Shown in pieces: positions 19,407 to 29,694 of a stretch of DNA of 46,071 nt. A program made the position numbers and the translations under genes. The stretch's first letter is position 1; every line of letters starts with the position of its first letter. Below the pieces are notes generated by a model that was not told the DNA's origin, searched no databases, and saw only the letters and a program-made list of their open reading frames with translations. Origin of the DNA: Parabacteroides distasonis (lineage in GTDB: Bacteria; Bacteroidota; Bacteroidia; Bacteroidales; Tannerellaceae); contig NZ_SRYM01000030.1 in the NCBI RefSeq assembly GCF_004793765.1, positions 1-46,071 of the forward strand. The letters run 5' to 3'.

Positions 19407-20975
19407 TTAGCGAGTTCCGCCAGCCCACCATACAGGCTCTGAATATACGTATTGACCGTCGCCATAAGCGGCTTTTACTTCCGGATTTGATACCACGTCA
19501 CTATTACCATAAGGCATACGAAGAGGGAATTTTTTCGCATTCGCCAATGTCACGAAATTCTCTCCTAATCCTTTCATTCTACGGATATCATTAAAAGTCT
19601 CGGTAGCCTCTCCCGATGCTCCCCACAAAGCCAGATATTTCTGGATCATGGTCTCTTTCAAAGGATTTACAGCAAACAGCGGTTTAACTTGGTTATCGAA
19701 ATATGTATTGGCCGTCTCCTCTGTCATTTTTTCTGAATTCACGACCATTTTGCTACCCATATAAGTGATAGCAGAAGAGACACTTCTTTCAGCATTTGCG
19801 ATTCCGGCAGCTACCGCCTCTTTCAACGCTTTCTCGGCGTCAGACGTACGGTTTAAGCGACATAACGCCTCAGCTTGCAAGAATTTCAACTCATGATAAC
19901 TCATCAACATCGTAGGAGCCGTGTTTGAGTATACAAAGGCGGAAACACCATATTTCTGCATATTCTGCTCAGGAGTACCATTCGGGGCCGGAACTAAGTT
20001 CTTATCAGCAGAGCCTGTAACCTGTACGCGTTTCTTGTCAGCCGTAGTAGGAGAAAGCATCACTCTTTCCAATCGAGGATCTTTACGCTCAATCAACTTG
20101 TCCGTCAAGCTCTGGCTATTGGCAAAACCAGCGCGAGAATCGAAGTAACCAAAGAATGGGTTGATATTATTCGCATCATAGACAGCGTATGCAGCCTCGT
20201 CATCCGCAGAAGTAAAAGATTTTGATACATAGTCCAAAACCTTATTCAAGTCAGCTTGCTTATCCGTGGAACGATTGATCAGACGCATCGTATAACGAGC
20301 CTTCAAACCATAAGCGAATTTAATCCATTTCTTGGCATCTCCATTATACAAATAATCATACGTACCAACCGGTGAACGATCAGACTGATTCAAATCCTCG
20401 ATCGCCTTGTCCAAGGAGGCCATTATAGAGACATAAATCTCCTCTTGCTTATCTATTTTAGGATTCATATTCACCGGTGAGCCATTCTCATCCAATAAAG
20501 AAGCTTCACTATAAGGTGTATCTCCAAATATATCCGCCAATAGAGCGCCATTGTAAGCTTCCATGACCTCAGCGATACCTCTCGTCACTAAATTTCCCTC
20601 ATCACGCTTACCTTCTTGACATTGACCGATAATAACACGAGCGTTCTTCAAGCTTGTATAAACATTTCCCCACGCATTCTCAAACGTAGAAGAGGCAGAA
20701 GGCTCATTCAAACGAATTTCCGCGTTATATAACTGGTTTTCGATACCCACTTCATATTCCACGTAGGAAGATGAATAGGTATTGAAGTCTCCGCTAACGT
20801 TGGAAAATGCAGTAGAAGTAATCAAGTCGGCCAAGATAAATTTGCCATCCACGCTATTTGTATGGCTCGTATCTTGGTTAATCCGATCCATTACATCCTC
20901 GGAACATCCAGCCAATGCCAAGGATACGGCCGACATAACAGCCAACCCTTTAAATGATTTTATTATTGTATTCAT
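19407..20975 (-). CDS. SusD/RagB family outer-membrane lipoprotein (leftward operon)
   Basis: SusD-like lipoproteins cap the SusC pore and bind the nutrient, usually a glycan or peptide. The 522-residue protein has a lipoprotein signal ('LALAGC', then SEDVMD) and the alpha-helical repeats of the family. 'ADIFGDTPYSEA', 'DKQEEIYVSIMASLDKAIEDL', 'WIKFAYGLKARYTMRL' and 'LPLR..YGNSDVVSNPEVKAAYGDGQYV' place it in the SusD-like_2 branch. It is paralogous to the product at 28075-29604, and both end with the same WWAGGTR. It starts 22 bases after its SusC gene. Substrate unknown. Confidence 0.92.
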   Translation of the reverse strand: MNTIIKSFKGLAVMSAVSLALAGCSEDVMDRINQDTSHTNSVDGKFILADLITSTAFSNVSGDFNTYSSSYVEYEVGIENQLYNAEIRLNEPSASSTFENAWGNVYTSLKNARVIIGQCQEGKRDEGNLVTRGIAEVMEAYNGALLADIFGDTPYSEASLLDENGSPVNMNPKIDKQEEIYVSIMASLDKAIEDLNQSDRSPVGTYDYLYNGDAKKWIKFAYGLKARYTMRLINRSTDKQADLNKVLDYVSKSFTSADDEAAYAVYDANNINPFFGYFDSRAGFANSQSLTDKLIERKDPRLERVMLSPTTADKKRVQVTGSADKNLVPAPNGTPEQNMQKYGVSAFVYSNTAPTMLMSYHELKFLQAEALCRLNRTSDAEKALKEAVAAGIANAERSVSSAITYMGSKMVVNSEKMTEETANTYFDNQVKPLFAVNPLKETMIQKYLALWGASGEATETFNDIRRMKGLGENFVTLANAKKFPLRMPYGNSDVVSNPEVKAAYGDGQYVYSEPVWWAGGTR

Positions 20976-20997
20976 ATATATCTGTCTTCTTTATAAA

Positions 20998-23900
20998 TTA
21001 GAAATTTACGTTGACACCAAAACCGTAGCTAGATGTACCCGGTAAGGAGAAACGCTCGAAAGCGCCAGCCATATTGTTATTTCCTTGAGTAGCCTCCGGA
21101 TCGAAGCCTTTTATCTCAGACCATACAATGATATTACGGGCGAAAACATTCACGTTTACATTCAAGTTATCTTTCTTATATACAGGATATGACAATGAAA
21201 GTTCACGCAATTTCAAGAACGAGTTGTCATAGACATAGGCTTCGTCAATGCCCCTCACGCTTTTGAAATACTCCTCTGCATCTGATCCTTTCACTCCACC
21301 CGTATAGGGAACATAGACAGGTTTACCATCCGCATCTACGCCCTTCTGTTCAACAGCAGCATAGTCAAAATGATATTTATCACTCTTACGAACCTCTCCA
21401 GATAACTTACTTGTACCGTAGAAGTTCGTCTCACCAGCCGTACCACTATACATTTGTCCACCTTGCTTCCAGTCAAATACAGCAGCCAAACGGAATTTAT
21501 ACAACTCGATATTCGTATTGAAACCCAAACGGAAATCAGGAGAAACCTTACCGATTACTTGGGTCTCACCAGCCTCTGGTATACCTTTTTCGTTTACGAC
21601 AATTCGTCCTTCGCCATCACGTTTGTAACCAACACCATAGATTACCGGGAATTTATCGCCGATACCTGCACGTACTTGAGGAGTCACGAAACCACCCAAC
21701 ATAATGCTCTCTACGCCCGGAGCCAACTCGTCTACATAATTGTCGATCTTTGAGAAGTTAAAAGCGAAGTCCAGCTTGAAATTCTTCGTATCAACCGGAG
21801 AGATACCTAATGTAATCTCATGTACGTTTGAGTGCATCTTTCCACCATTCATCATCATACTGGAAGCACCTGTGGAGCCAGCCAAAGGCACCTCGAAGAT
21901 TTGGTCTTTCACGTTCTGACGAGAATACGTATAATTCAATGAAACTAAACCATTCAAGAAAGTCAAGTCAGCACCAAGCTCATAAGACTTCGTGTTCTGA
22001 GGCTTCAAGTTCGGATCATAAACCACGAAATAAGGAATATACGCCATATTTCCATTAATCGGATACATAATAGGTGTTCCCTGGAAGAAACCACCACCAT
22101 AACCTGGCGTATAATAATAAGACGGCACATATTCTCCTGCCATACCTACCTCTGCGTAAGAGCCACGGATCTTACCAAATGTCAAGATATCATTCTTCAA
22201 GGCTTCCACTTCCGTGAATACCCATCCAAGGGATACGGAAGGATAAAAGAACGAACGGTTATCTCTCGGCATAGAAGACACGATATCGTTACGTCCCGTA
22301 ACATTCAAATAAAGCATATTCTTCCAAGCCAAAGATAAGCTAGCGAAGTTACCTACCGTACGTTTTCTCTTATACTCATGAGAGCTGTTAAATACAGAAG
22401 CGTTGTTCAAATGGTTCCAGCCCGGGAAGTTGAAGCTATATCCCACGGCTTGAGTATTACTGATTCGCTTATCTACAAGCTCATTACCCAACAAAGCATC
22501 GAATACGAAGTCCTCATTGATATTCCAGTTATACGTAAACGTCAACAATGAGTTCATCTCATTTACCGTAAAACCGTATTCGCTAGCATAACCATTCGTA
22601 TAACCAGTTGTACCGTAGCCGTAAATATCAGAGTAATTGGTCGTATAAGCGTCATCACCAATTTGGTATTTCACATCCAATTTATGATTGTCCGTACCAA
22701 ATTTAGTAGAATACTTCAAGAACGCATTCCCGAAGAAACGTTGAGATCTCTCCGTAAAGCTATTATTGTCGCACGCCCAGTTTCCATCATCGATCCAGTT
22801 CTCACGGAACGTATTCTGAGTATAAGGATCACCTTCGATATGGGAAGGTATGCCCGCCATAGTATAACTGATAGGAGCCGTATAAACCGTAGCGGTAACA
22901 CCGTCATTAGCGGTTCCTTGCTCTTGATCTTTGATGTCACGAAGTTTCCGTTAAAACCAGTCGTCCAGTTATCATGCAATTGTGCCTCACCCGACAGCTT
23001 CACGTTATAACGATCCATTCCCGTAGAACGAACGATACCATCAGAAGTCGTATTACCCAAAGAGAATGAATAGTTTCCTTTATCGAAAGACTGAGCTACA
23101 TTCACGGAGTTACTCCAAGTAACGCCAGTCTGGAAGAAATCCTTCGCATTATTATAAGCTTGGGGAGTAGCCCATGGATCCAATCCTGCCGCAGCACGCT
23201 GAGGCACATAGTATTGTCCATTATGCAATCCACCTTTCGTATATTCATTTTGTACATTACCGCCATATACAGGATCATTCGCCAAGTCAGAGATAGACGG
23301 TCCCCAGCTAAATCCCGAATATGGGTTATAAGCACCTTCATTACCTTGTCCATATTCAGTTTGTAACTCAGGTAATGTAGAAACCTTATCAAACGCAAGA
23401 TTCGTGTTGAATGAGATCTGAGGTTTTCCTTTACGAGCACCTTTTCCGCTCTTTGTAGTAATAACGATCACTCCATTAGAAGCACGCATACCATACAACG
23501 CAGAAGCGGCTTGTCCTTTCAAAATGTTGATACTCTCGATATCGTTCGGATCTAAGTCTACGGCACGGTTCGCATAGTCAGCTCCACTAACGCTACCATT
23601 ATTCATCGTATCCGTATTAACATCCGCCGTAGATGCGATCGGCATACCATCGATCACATACAAAGGAGAGTTATCCCCTGTAAATGAACGGGCTCCACGG
23701 ATCATGATCTTGGAAGATGCGCCTGGCATACCCGATGAGGAAGCGATATCGATACCGGATACTTTACCTTGCAAAGCCCCAGACAAACTAGTGTTAGCAC
23801 CTTGTGTTAACTCATCCGATTTTACATCTTGCACGGCATAACCTAAAGCTTTCTTTTCCTTTGAGATACCCATAGCCGTAACCACGACCTCATCCAAGTT

Positions 23901-24194
23901 TTGGGTATCAGACATCAATGTTACATTTACATTGGGAGACACAACTACCTCCTTGGATTTCATACCGATGTATGAAATAACTAATTGCTTACCATCACTA
24001 GGAACATCCAAAGTAAAATTACCGTCAAAATCCGTAACTGTTCCCACAGTCGTTCCTTTTACGATAATGGACGCACCGATCACCGGCTCACCATCTTCTC
24101 CGACTACCTTACCGGTAACCTTCGAGGTCTGTGCCGAAACTACTCCTACGCTCATCGCAAGAAATAGTAGCACAGAAGTCAACTTTTTCTTCAT
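20998..24194 (-). pseudogene. Frameshifted SusC-type TonB-dependent receptor (leftward operon)
   Basis: Read across one frameshift, this is a SusC porin of about 1060 residues: signal peptide, carboxypeptidase-like N-terminal domain ('KVTGKVVGEDGEPVIGAS'), TonB-box region 'NLDEVVVTAMG', plug, and a barrel ending in phenylalanine ('GFGVNVNF'). The upstream frame goes wrong after 'NGNFVTSKIKS'; the correct frame resumes at once as 'DQEQGTANDGVTATVY'. Comparison with the intact paralogue at 24886 puts the break near 22920-22935, consistent with loss of one base (or 3n+1 bases). ATG 24194 (MKKKLTS) is preferred to the GTG at 24200. Its promoter side faces the invertible segment 24253-24818, in which I see no leftward promoter. 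A sequencing error cannot be excluded. Confidence 0.88.
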
Positions 24195-24252
24195 AGACAC
24201 ATTCTTTTTATTTAAACTAAACTAGAAATTCAATTAAGCTTTCGTGGACTAT

Positions 24253-24269
24253 AGTTCATACAGAACTAC
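24253..24269 (+). repeat. Inverted repeat, left arm of invertible segment 1
   Basis: The arm agttcatacagaactac is the exact reverse complement of 24802-24818. It lies 58 bases upstream of the leftward SusC ATG. The arm itself is partly palindromic (AGTTC..GAACT), as expected for a tyrosine-recombinase crossover site with two binding half-sites. Confidence 0.85.
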
Positions 24270-24725
24270 CAATTTTCAATATTTTATTTAGTGTAGTCAT
24301 ATGAAAAAAAATTATCATATAAGTTTAGATCTATTAAAATTCTGTAATAAATATATTGGATTTGAGAGATATTGTTTATCAGCCATATTGGGAGGATAAG
24401 AAAAGCCAGCCGTTTTTCACAAATATCTACATAAAATAAAGTTGTAAATATTTTTAGTGATAAGCTATATGCTATAAAATATCCAGAATAAGTTGATATC
24501 AAGTCCAATATCATGCCTATAAAGAGTAAGCTCACTATTTGTTACGATAAAATTAAGATAAAAATAATTTTTTTATTTGTCAAAAAGAAACTATCGGCAG
24601 CGATAACTCATTGATTTGTGATACGATCATGTCACCTGAGTCGATTTAGACAGTGGTTATATTGCAAATTGACAGATTTAACAATTAAGAAAACAAAGGA
24701 AATATATCACAATAATAATAATTTG

Positions 24726-24756
24726 TTGTTTTTTTCAGGTATAATTTATAGTTTTG
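24726..24756 (+). promoter_or_regulatory. Rightward promoter inside invertible segment 1
   Basis: TTG (24726-24728), a 20-base spacer and TAGTTTTG (24749-24756) match the Bacteroidetes consensus closely. Transcription would begin near 24763, run through the right repeat arm and reach the SusC ATG at 24886. In this orientation the rightward operon is predicted ON. Confidence 0.7.
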
Positions 24757-24801
24757 CAACCGTTTTTCATTTAATAGGTATGTCGTAAAACATAAAATGG
24801 A

Positions 24802-24818
24802 GTAGTTCTGTATGAACT
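24802..24818 (-). repeat. Inverted repeat, right arm of invertible segment 1
   Basis: The arm gtagttctgtatgaact is the exact reverse complement of 24253-24269; identity stops at both edges. It lies 67 bases upstream of the rightward SusC ATG, within the transcribed leader. Confidence 0.85.
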
Positions 24819-24885
24819 TAGTTAATCAACCATTAAAATGCAGAGAAAACATTTTTAAGTATATAGTTAATAAATAAGTGTGTTT

Positions 24886-27800
24886 ATGAAGAAAAAGTTG
24901 ACTTCTGTGCTACTATTTCTTGCATTGAGTGCAGGTGTGGTTTCAGCACAGACCTCGAAGGTTACCGGTAAGGTAATTGGGGAAGATGGAGAGCCGGTGA
25001 TCGGTGCCTCTATTATCGTAAAAGGGACAACCGTGGGAACAGTCACGGATTTTGATGGAAACTTTGAACTAGAAGTACCTGCGAATGGTAAACAATTGGT
25101 TATTTCATACATCGGTATGAAATCTCAAGAAGTTGCGGCCACTTCTAATGTAAATGTAAAACTATTAGCCGATACCCAGAACTTGGATGAAGTCGTGGTT
25201 ACGGCTATGGGTATCTCAAAGGAAAAGAAAGCTTTAGGTTATGCGGTTCAAGATGTGAAAGCGGATGAGTTGACGAAAGGAGCTAATACTAGTTTGTCTG
25301 GCGCATTACAAGGTAAGGTTTCTGGAGTGGAGATCTCTCCTTCTTCCGGTATGCCGGGTGCCTCTTCTAAGATCACGATTCGTGGTTCCAGATCTTTTAC
25401 AGGGGATAATACTCCTTTGTATGTGATTGACGGTATGCCTGTCGCTTCAACGGCTGATGTGGACACCGGTAGTTCTGTTTCCGGTACGGACTTTGCATCT
25501 CGTGCGGTGGATATCGATCCAAACGATATTGAAAGCATTAATATATTAAAGGGACAGGCCGCATCTGCCTTGTATGGTATGCGTGCAACAAATGGAGTAA
25601 TTGTCATTACGACCAAAAGTGGAAAGGGAGCCCGTAAAGGTAAACCTCAGGTCGCTTTTAATACCAGCTTATCTTTTGATAAGGTTTCAACGATGCCTGA
25701 ATACCAAAAAGTGTATGCGCAGGGTACAAATGGCAAGTATAGCCCGTATGCTTCAACTTCTTGGGGACCACTAATCAGCGAATTGCCTAACGATCCGACT
25801 TATGGAGGAAATACGGATAATGAGTTTACCAAGCAATATGGTAAGCATGAAGGTATGTATTATGTACCTCAGCGGGCCGCTGCGGGATTAGACCCTTGGG
25901 CTCAACCACAAGCTTACGACAATATCAAGGATTTCTTCAACGTGGGTACGACATGGAGTAACTCCGTGAATGTAGCTCAAGCTTTTGATAAAGGTAACTA
26001 TTCCTTCTCGATCGGTAATACTACGCAAGATGGTATTATTCCAAATACAGGCATGGACCGATACAACGCAAAAATGAGTGCCGAAGCTCAATTACACAAG
26101 AACTGGTCTACTGGATTTAACGGTACCTATGTAAATTCGAAGATCAGCAAGCAGTCTAGTGCCAATAATGGAATCTTAGCTACTGTTTACGGAGCTCCTT
26201 CTAGCTACGATTTAGCCGGTATCCCAAGTCATGTTGAGGGTGACCCGTATACACAAAATACATTCCGTAGCACATCAGGTTTTGACGGAGCTTATTGGGC
26301 GGTAGATAACAACGAGTTCTTGGAACGTTCACAACGTTTCTTTGGAAATACTTATTTGAAATATTCTACGAAGTTCAATACCGATAATCACAAATTGGAT
26401 GTCAAGTATCAATTGGGTGTGGACTCTTATACGACTAATTATACGGATTCTTGGGGTTATGGACATGCAAATGGTTATGGAGAGATTGATCACTATGGAT
26501 ATTCAATCACGGAGTTGAACTCTTTGTTGACCGCTGCATATACTTGGAATATCAATGAAGATTGGTTGTTCGATGCCCTTGTTGGTAATGAATTGGTAGA
26601 GAATCAGCGGAAATTTTACGAGTCTTATGGAGCGAACTATAACTTCCCGGGTTGGAATCATATAGATAATGCTACAACTATGGTAGCATCCGAGTCATTA
26701 CGCCGGAAACGCACAGTTGGTAACTTTGCTAGCATTTCATTGTCTTACGCTAACATGGTTTACTTCAACGCAACTGTTCGTAACGATATCGTATCTAATA
26801 TGCCTCGTAACAACCGCTCATTCACTTATCCATCTGTTTCCTTGGGCTGGATTTTCACAGAATTAGAACCATTGAAGAATAATGTCTTGACTTATGGTAA
26901 ATTACGTGCTTCTTACGCCGAAGTAGGACAGGCTGGAGATTATTATGATTCTTATTATACTACACCTGTTTACGGTGGTGGTTTTTATGGTTCTACGCCT
27001 ATACAATATCCTATGAGTGGAATTACGGCGTTCACTCCATATGCTCGTGTGTATGATCCGAATTTGAAACCTCAGAACACGAAGTCTTATGAGTTAGGTG
27101 TGGATTTGACCTTCTTGAATGGTCTGTTCTCATTGAACTATACCTTCTCTCGGCAGAATGTGAAAGATCAGATATTTGAGGTTCCTTTGGCTGGTTCTAC
27201 AGGCTCTGCAGAATTAGTAACCAATGGTGGCGCTATCCATACGAACGCTCATGAGATTACGTTGGGAATCAATCCGATCAATACGAAGAATTTTAAATGG
27301 GATATGGCATTTAACTTCTCTAAGATCGATAACTACGTAGATGAGCTGGCTCCGGGTGTAGAGAGTATTTTCTTGGGAGGTTTCGTTGATCCGCAGGTAC
27401 GTGCGAATATTGGCGATAAATTCCCTGTAATCTATGGTACGACTTTCTTGCGTAATGACAACGGTGACATTGTCGTAGACGAAGATGGCTTGCCTCAGAT
27501 CGGTAGTGAGGGTGTGATCGGTAAGGTTTCCCCGGATTTCCTCTTGGGTTTCAATACTAATTTTGAGATCTACAAATTCCGTATCGGTGCTACGTTCGAT
27601 TGGAAATGTGGTGGACAGATGTATAGCGGTACATTGAACACGTTGAACTATTATGGTACAAGTATGGAGTCTGTTGAAAGTCGTACGGCCGAGACTTTCC
27701 GTTTTAGTCATCCGGCTGTAAAGCAGTTGGAAGATGGTTCCTATGTAGCTAATGACATAGATATCAAAGGCGAAGACGCTTTATCATATTATGACCGCAT

Positions 27801-28059
27801 GACGCTTATTTCCGAAGCTGGTATCTATGACAGTGGTTTCTTGAAACTACGTGAGTTGTCCGTTAGTTATCCAATATGGGATAAGAATGGAATCAACGTG
27901 AACTTAAATGTTTTTGCCAGAAATATCATTCTTTGGTCTGAGTTGAAAGGTTTGGATCCTGAGGCTTCTCAAGGTAATAATAATATGGGCGGTGGCTTCG
28001 AGCGCTTTTCTATGCCGGGTGCTTCGAGCTATGGCTTCGGTTTAAATGTGAAATTCTAA
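24886..28059 (+). CDS. SusC-type TonB-dependent outer-membrane receptor (rightward operon)
   Basis: This intact SusC porin of about 1057 residues imports a substrate through the outer membrane using TonB energy. A signal peptide (cleavage after 'VVSAQ') is followed by the carboxypeptidase-regulatory-like domain (about residues 23-105), a TonB-box region 'NLDEVVVTAMGISKEKKALGYAVQ', and the plug with 'LYVIDGMP' and 'LKGQAASALYGMRATNGVIVITTKSGK'. The 22-strand barrel ends 'YGFGLNVKF'. ATG 24886 is chosen over the GTG at 24880, since MKKKLTS aligns with both other SusC starts. It is closely paralogous to the broken copy at 20998-24194. The promoter inside segment 1 faces it. Confidence 0.95.
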   Translation: MKKKLTSVLLFLALSAGVVSAQTSKVTGKVIGEDGEPVIGASIIVKGTTVGTVTDFDGNFELEVPANGKQLVISYIGMKSQEVAATSNVNVKLLADTQNLDEVVVTAMGISKEKKALGYAVQDVKADELTKGANTSLSGALQGKVSGVEISPSSGMPGASSKITIRGSRSFTGDNTPLYVIDGMPVASTADVDTGSSVSGTDFASRAVDIDPNDIESINILKGQAASALYGMRATNGVIVITTKSGKGARKGKPQVAFNTSLSFDKVSTMPEYQKVYAQGTNGKYSPYASTSWGPLISELPNDPTYGGNTDNEFTKQYGKHEGMYYVPQRAAAGLDPWAQPQAYDNIKDFFNVGTTWSNSVNVAQAFDKGNYSFSIGNTTQDGIIPNTGMDRYNAKMSAEAQLHKNWSTGFNGTYVNSKISKQSSANNGILATVYGAPSSYDLAGIPSHVEGDPYTQNTFRSTSGFDGAYWAVDNNEFLERSQRFFGNTYLKYSTKFNTDNHKLDVKYQLGVDSYTTNYTDSWGYGHANGYGEIDHYGYSITELNSLLTAAYTWNINEDWLFDALVGNELVENQRKFYESYGANYNFPGWNHIDNATTMVASESLRRKRTVGNFASISLSYANMVYFNATVRNDIVSNMPRNNRSFTYPSVSLGWIFTELEPLKNNVLTYGKLRASYAEVGQAGDYYDSYYTTPVYGGGFYGSTPIQYPMSGITAFTPYARVYDPNLKPQNTKSYELGVDLTFLNGLFSLNYTFSRQNVKDQIFEVPLAGSTGSAELVTNGGAIHTNAHEITLGINPINTKNFKWDMAFNFSKIDNYVDELAPGVESIFLGGFVDPQVRANIGDKFPVIYGTTFLRNDNGDIVVDEDGLPQIGSEGVIGKVSPDFLLGFNTNFEIYKFRIGATFDWKCGGQMYSGTLNTLNYYGTSMESVESRTAETFRFSHPAVKQLEDGSYVANDIDIKGEDALSYYDRMTLISEAGIYDSGFLKLRELSVSYPIWDKNGINVNLNVFARNIILWSELKGLDPEASQGNNNMGGGFERFSMPGASSYGFGLNVKF

Positions 28060-28074
28060 TAAAGGAAACAAAAG

Positions 28075-29604
28075 ATGAAACTTCAAAATATCTCAAAAAA
28101 ATTATTGACGGGAGTTGTTTTCACCGCAGCCTTGGTCTCTTGCTCTGAGGATAAGATGGATGAGATCAACAAAGATCATAATCATACCACAGCAGTTCCC
28201 GCAAAGATGATCCTTACGGATGTCATGACTTCGACTGCGTTTAGCGTGGTTAGCGGCGATTTCAATTTATATGGTGGTATGTATGTGGAACATGAGACAG
28301 GTTCGCATAATCAATTCTACTATGCGGAAACCCGTTCTTCTTGTACATCGGCTTCTACCTTTAATAACTCATGGGGGGGAACCTATTCGACACTGAAAGA
28401 TGCTTTGACCTCAGTCAAAATCGCAGAAGAAGAGCAGAACTTCATAACAAAAGGCATTGCGGAACTTTTCGTAGCTTACAATTTGGCGATCTTGACAGAT
28501 ATGTATGGTGATACACCTTGGAAAGAGGCTTGTGACTATACAGTATCTATGACTCCCGCTATCGATAAACAAGAGGAGATTTATAAGGATATCATGGCCT
28601 ATGTGGATGCCGCAATTGAAGATCTTCAGAAATCAGATCTGACGAGCCTGTCTAATCAAGATTTGATTTATAAAGGTGACGCTTCGGCTTGGCTAAAGAC
28701 AGCTTATGGCTTGAAGGCTCGTTATACAATGCGCTTGATGGGACGTAGCGCTGATGTTAAGAGCGATATGGAAAAGGTGTTGGATTATGTTTCCAAGTCG
28801 TACACCTCGGCAGCCGAGCAATGTAGCTATGCTATGTATGGTGTGGGTGTTAATATCAACCCATTTTTCGGAGTATTCTATTCTCGTTTAGGTGAGGTAG
28901 CCAGCCGAAGTATGTTTGATAAATTGAATGAGCGTAATGATCCACGTATCAGACGTTGCTATGTAGAGGCTAACAGCCAAACGATGATTGCTTCTAAGGA
29001 TGATCCATTATTGAATCTTGCTCATAATGGTGATTTAGTGCAAAGTCAGTTAGAATATACTGTTTCCATGTTCTGTGCAGCTCAAACCGCTCCGACTCAC
29101 ATCTTAAGTTATCATGAGGTATTGTTCTTGAAGGCAGAGGCTTTGTGTCGTTTAAATCGTAAGGATGAGGCAAAAGCAGTGTTGAAAGAGGCTGTTGTCG
29201 CAGGTATGGCTAATATGGAGGTTAATATCAAGTCTGCCCTCGCTTCTGATTATTGGGGAGGTTTCTTGAATGTAACAAACGAGGTGACACCGGAGGAGGC
29301 CGCTTCTTACTTTGATGAGAATGTCGCTCCCTTATTCGATGCTAATCCTTTGAAAGAGACGATGATTCAGAAATATATTTCTTTCTGGAACGCAGATGGA
29401 GAGTCTACCGAGTGCTATAATGACGTACGTCGTTTGAAGAGCTTGGGTGAGGATATTTATGGCTTGCAAAATCCGGGTAAGTTCCCGTTAAGATGTCCGT
29501 ATGGTAATGATGATACTACGACTAATCCTAATATACAAGCTGCTTATGGTGATGGTCAGTATGTGTTTACCGAAAACGTATGGTGGGCTGGCGGAACTCG
29601 CTAA
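28075..29604 (+). CDS. SusD/RagB family outer-membrane lipoprotein (rightward operon)
   Basis: The 509-residue partner of the preceding SusC begins 15 bases after its stop. The lipoprotein signal ends 'AALVSC', followed by SEDKMDE. Family elements include 'LTDMYGDTPWKEA', 'DKQEEIYKDIMAYVDAAIEDL', 'WLKTAYGLKARYTMRLMGRS' and the C-terminal 'YGDGQYVFTENVWWAGGTR'. It is a clear paralogue of the leftward SusD, but the loop regions differ (for example after 'VEHETGSHNQFYYAE'), so ligand preference may differ. Substrate unknown. Confidence 0.94.
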   Translation: MKLQNISKKLLTGVVFTAALVSCSEDKMDEINKDHNHTTAVPAKMILTDVMTSTAFSVVSGDFNLYGGMYVEHETGSHNQFYYAETRSSCTSASTFNNSWGGTYSTLKDALTSVKIAEEEQNFITKGIAELFVAYNLAILTDMYGDTPWKEACDYTVSMTPAIDKQEEIYKDIMAYVDAAIEDLQKSDLTSLSNQDLIYKGDASAWLKTAYGLKARYTMRLMGRSADVKSDMEKVLDYVSKSYTSAAEQCSYAMYGVGVNINPFFGVFYSRLGEVASRSMFDKLNERNDPRIRRCYVEANSQTMIASKDDPLLNLAHNGDLVQSQLEYTVSMFCAAQTAPTHILSYHEVLFLKAEALCRLNRKDEAKAVLKEAVVAGMANMEVNIKSALASDYWGGFLNVTNEVTPEEAASYFDENVAPLFDANPLKETMIQKYISFWNADGESTECYNDVRRLKSLGEDIYGLQNPGKFPLRCPYGNDDTTTNPNIQAAYGDGQYVFTENVWWAGGTR

Positions 29605-29641
29605 TCAATATATAAAAGCATAACGAGTGACAACATTCAAA

Positions 29642-29680
29642 AAAGGGGAAGAATATCTTAATGATATTTTTCTCCTTTCT
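29642..29680. terminator. Terminator between the rightward SusD and the recombinase
   Basis: The arms aaaggggaagaatatc and gatatttttctccttt pair with two wobble positions around ttaat, with A and T tracts on either side. It fits as a shared terminator for two convergent genes. Confidence 0.75.
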
Positions 29681-29694
29681 TATAAATCCACATT

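Larger units (their letters stand above)
24253..24818. other. Predicted invertible promoter segment 1 between divergent SusC/SusD operons
   Basis: This AT-rich, gene-free segment of 566 bases is bounded by perfect 17-bp inverted repeats. Inside is one strong Bacteroidetes promoter, facing right. I found no match to TAnnTTTG with a -33 box facing left, inside the segment or between it and the leftward SusC. Inversion would place the promoter in front of the leftward operon at a similar distance. Invertible promoters bounded by inverted repeats are well known in Bacteroidales for capsule and surface-protein loci. Inversion here is inference; a dead 83-codon frame at 24284-24535 is not considered a gene. 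Confidence 0.7.

Noticed and set aside
24284-24535. 83-codon minus-strand frame within invertible segment 1
   Set aside because: It is AT-rich, without ribosome-binding site or recognisable family, and is explained by low GC and chance.
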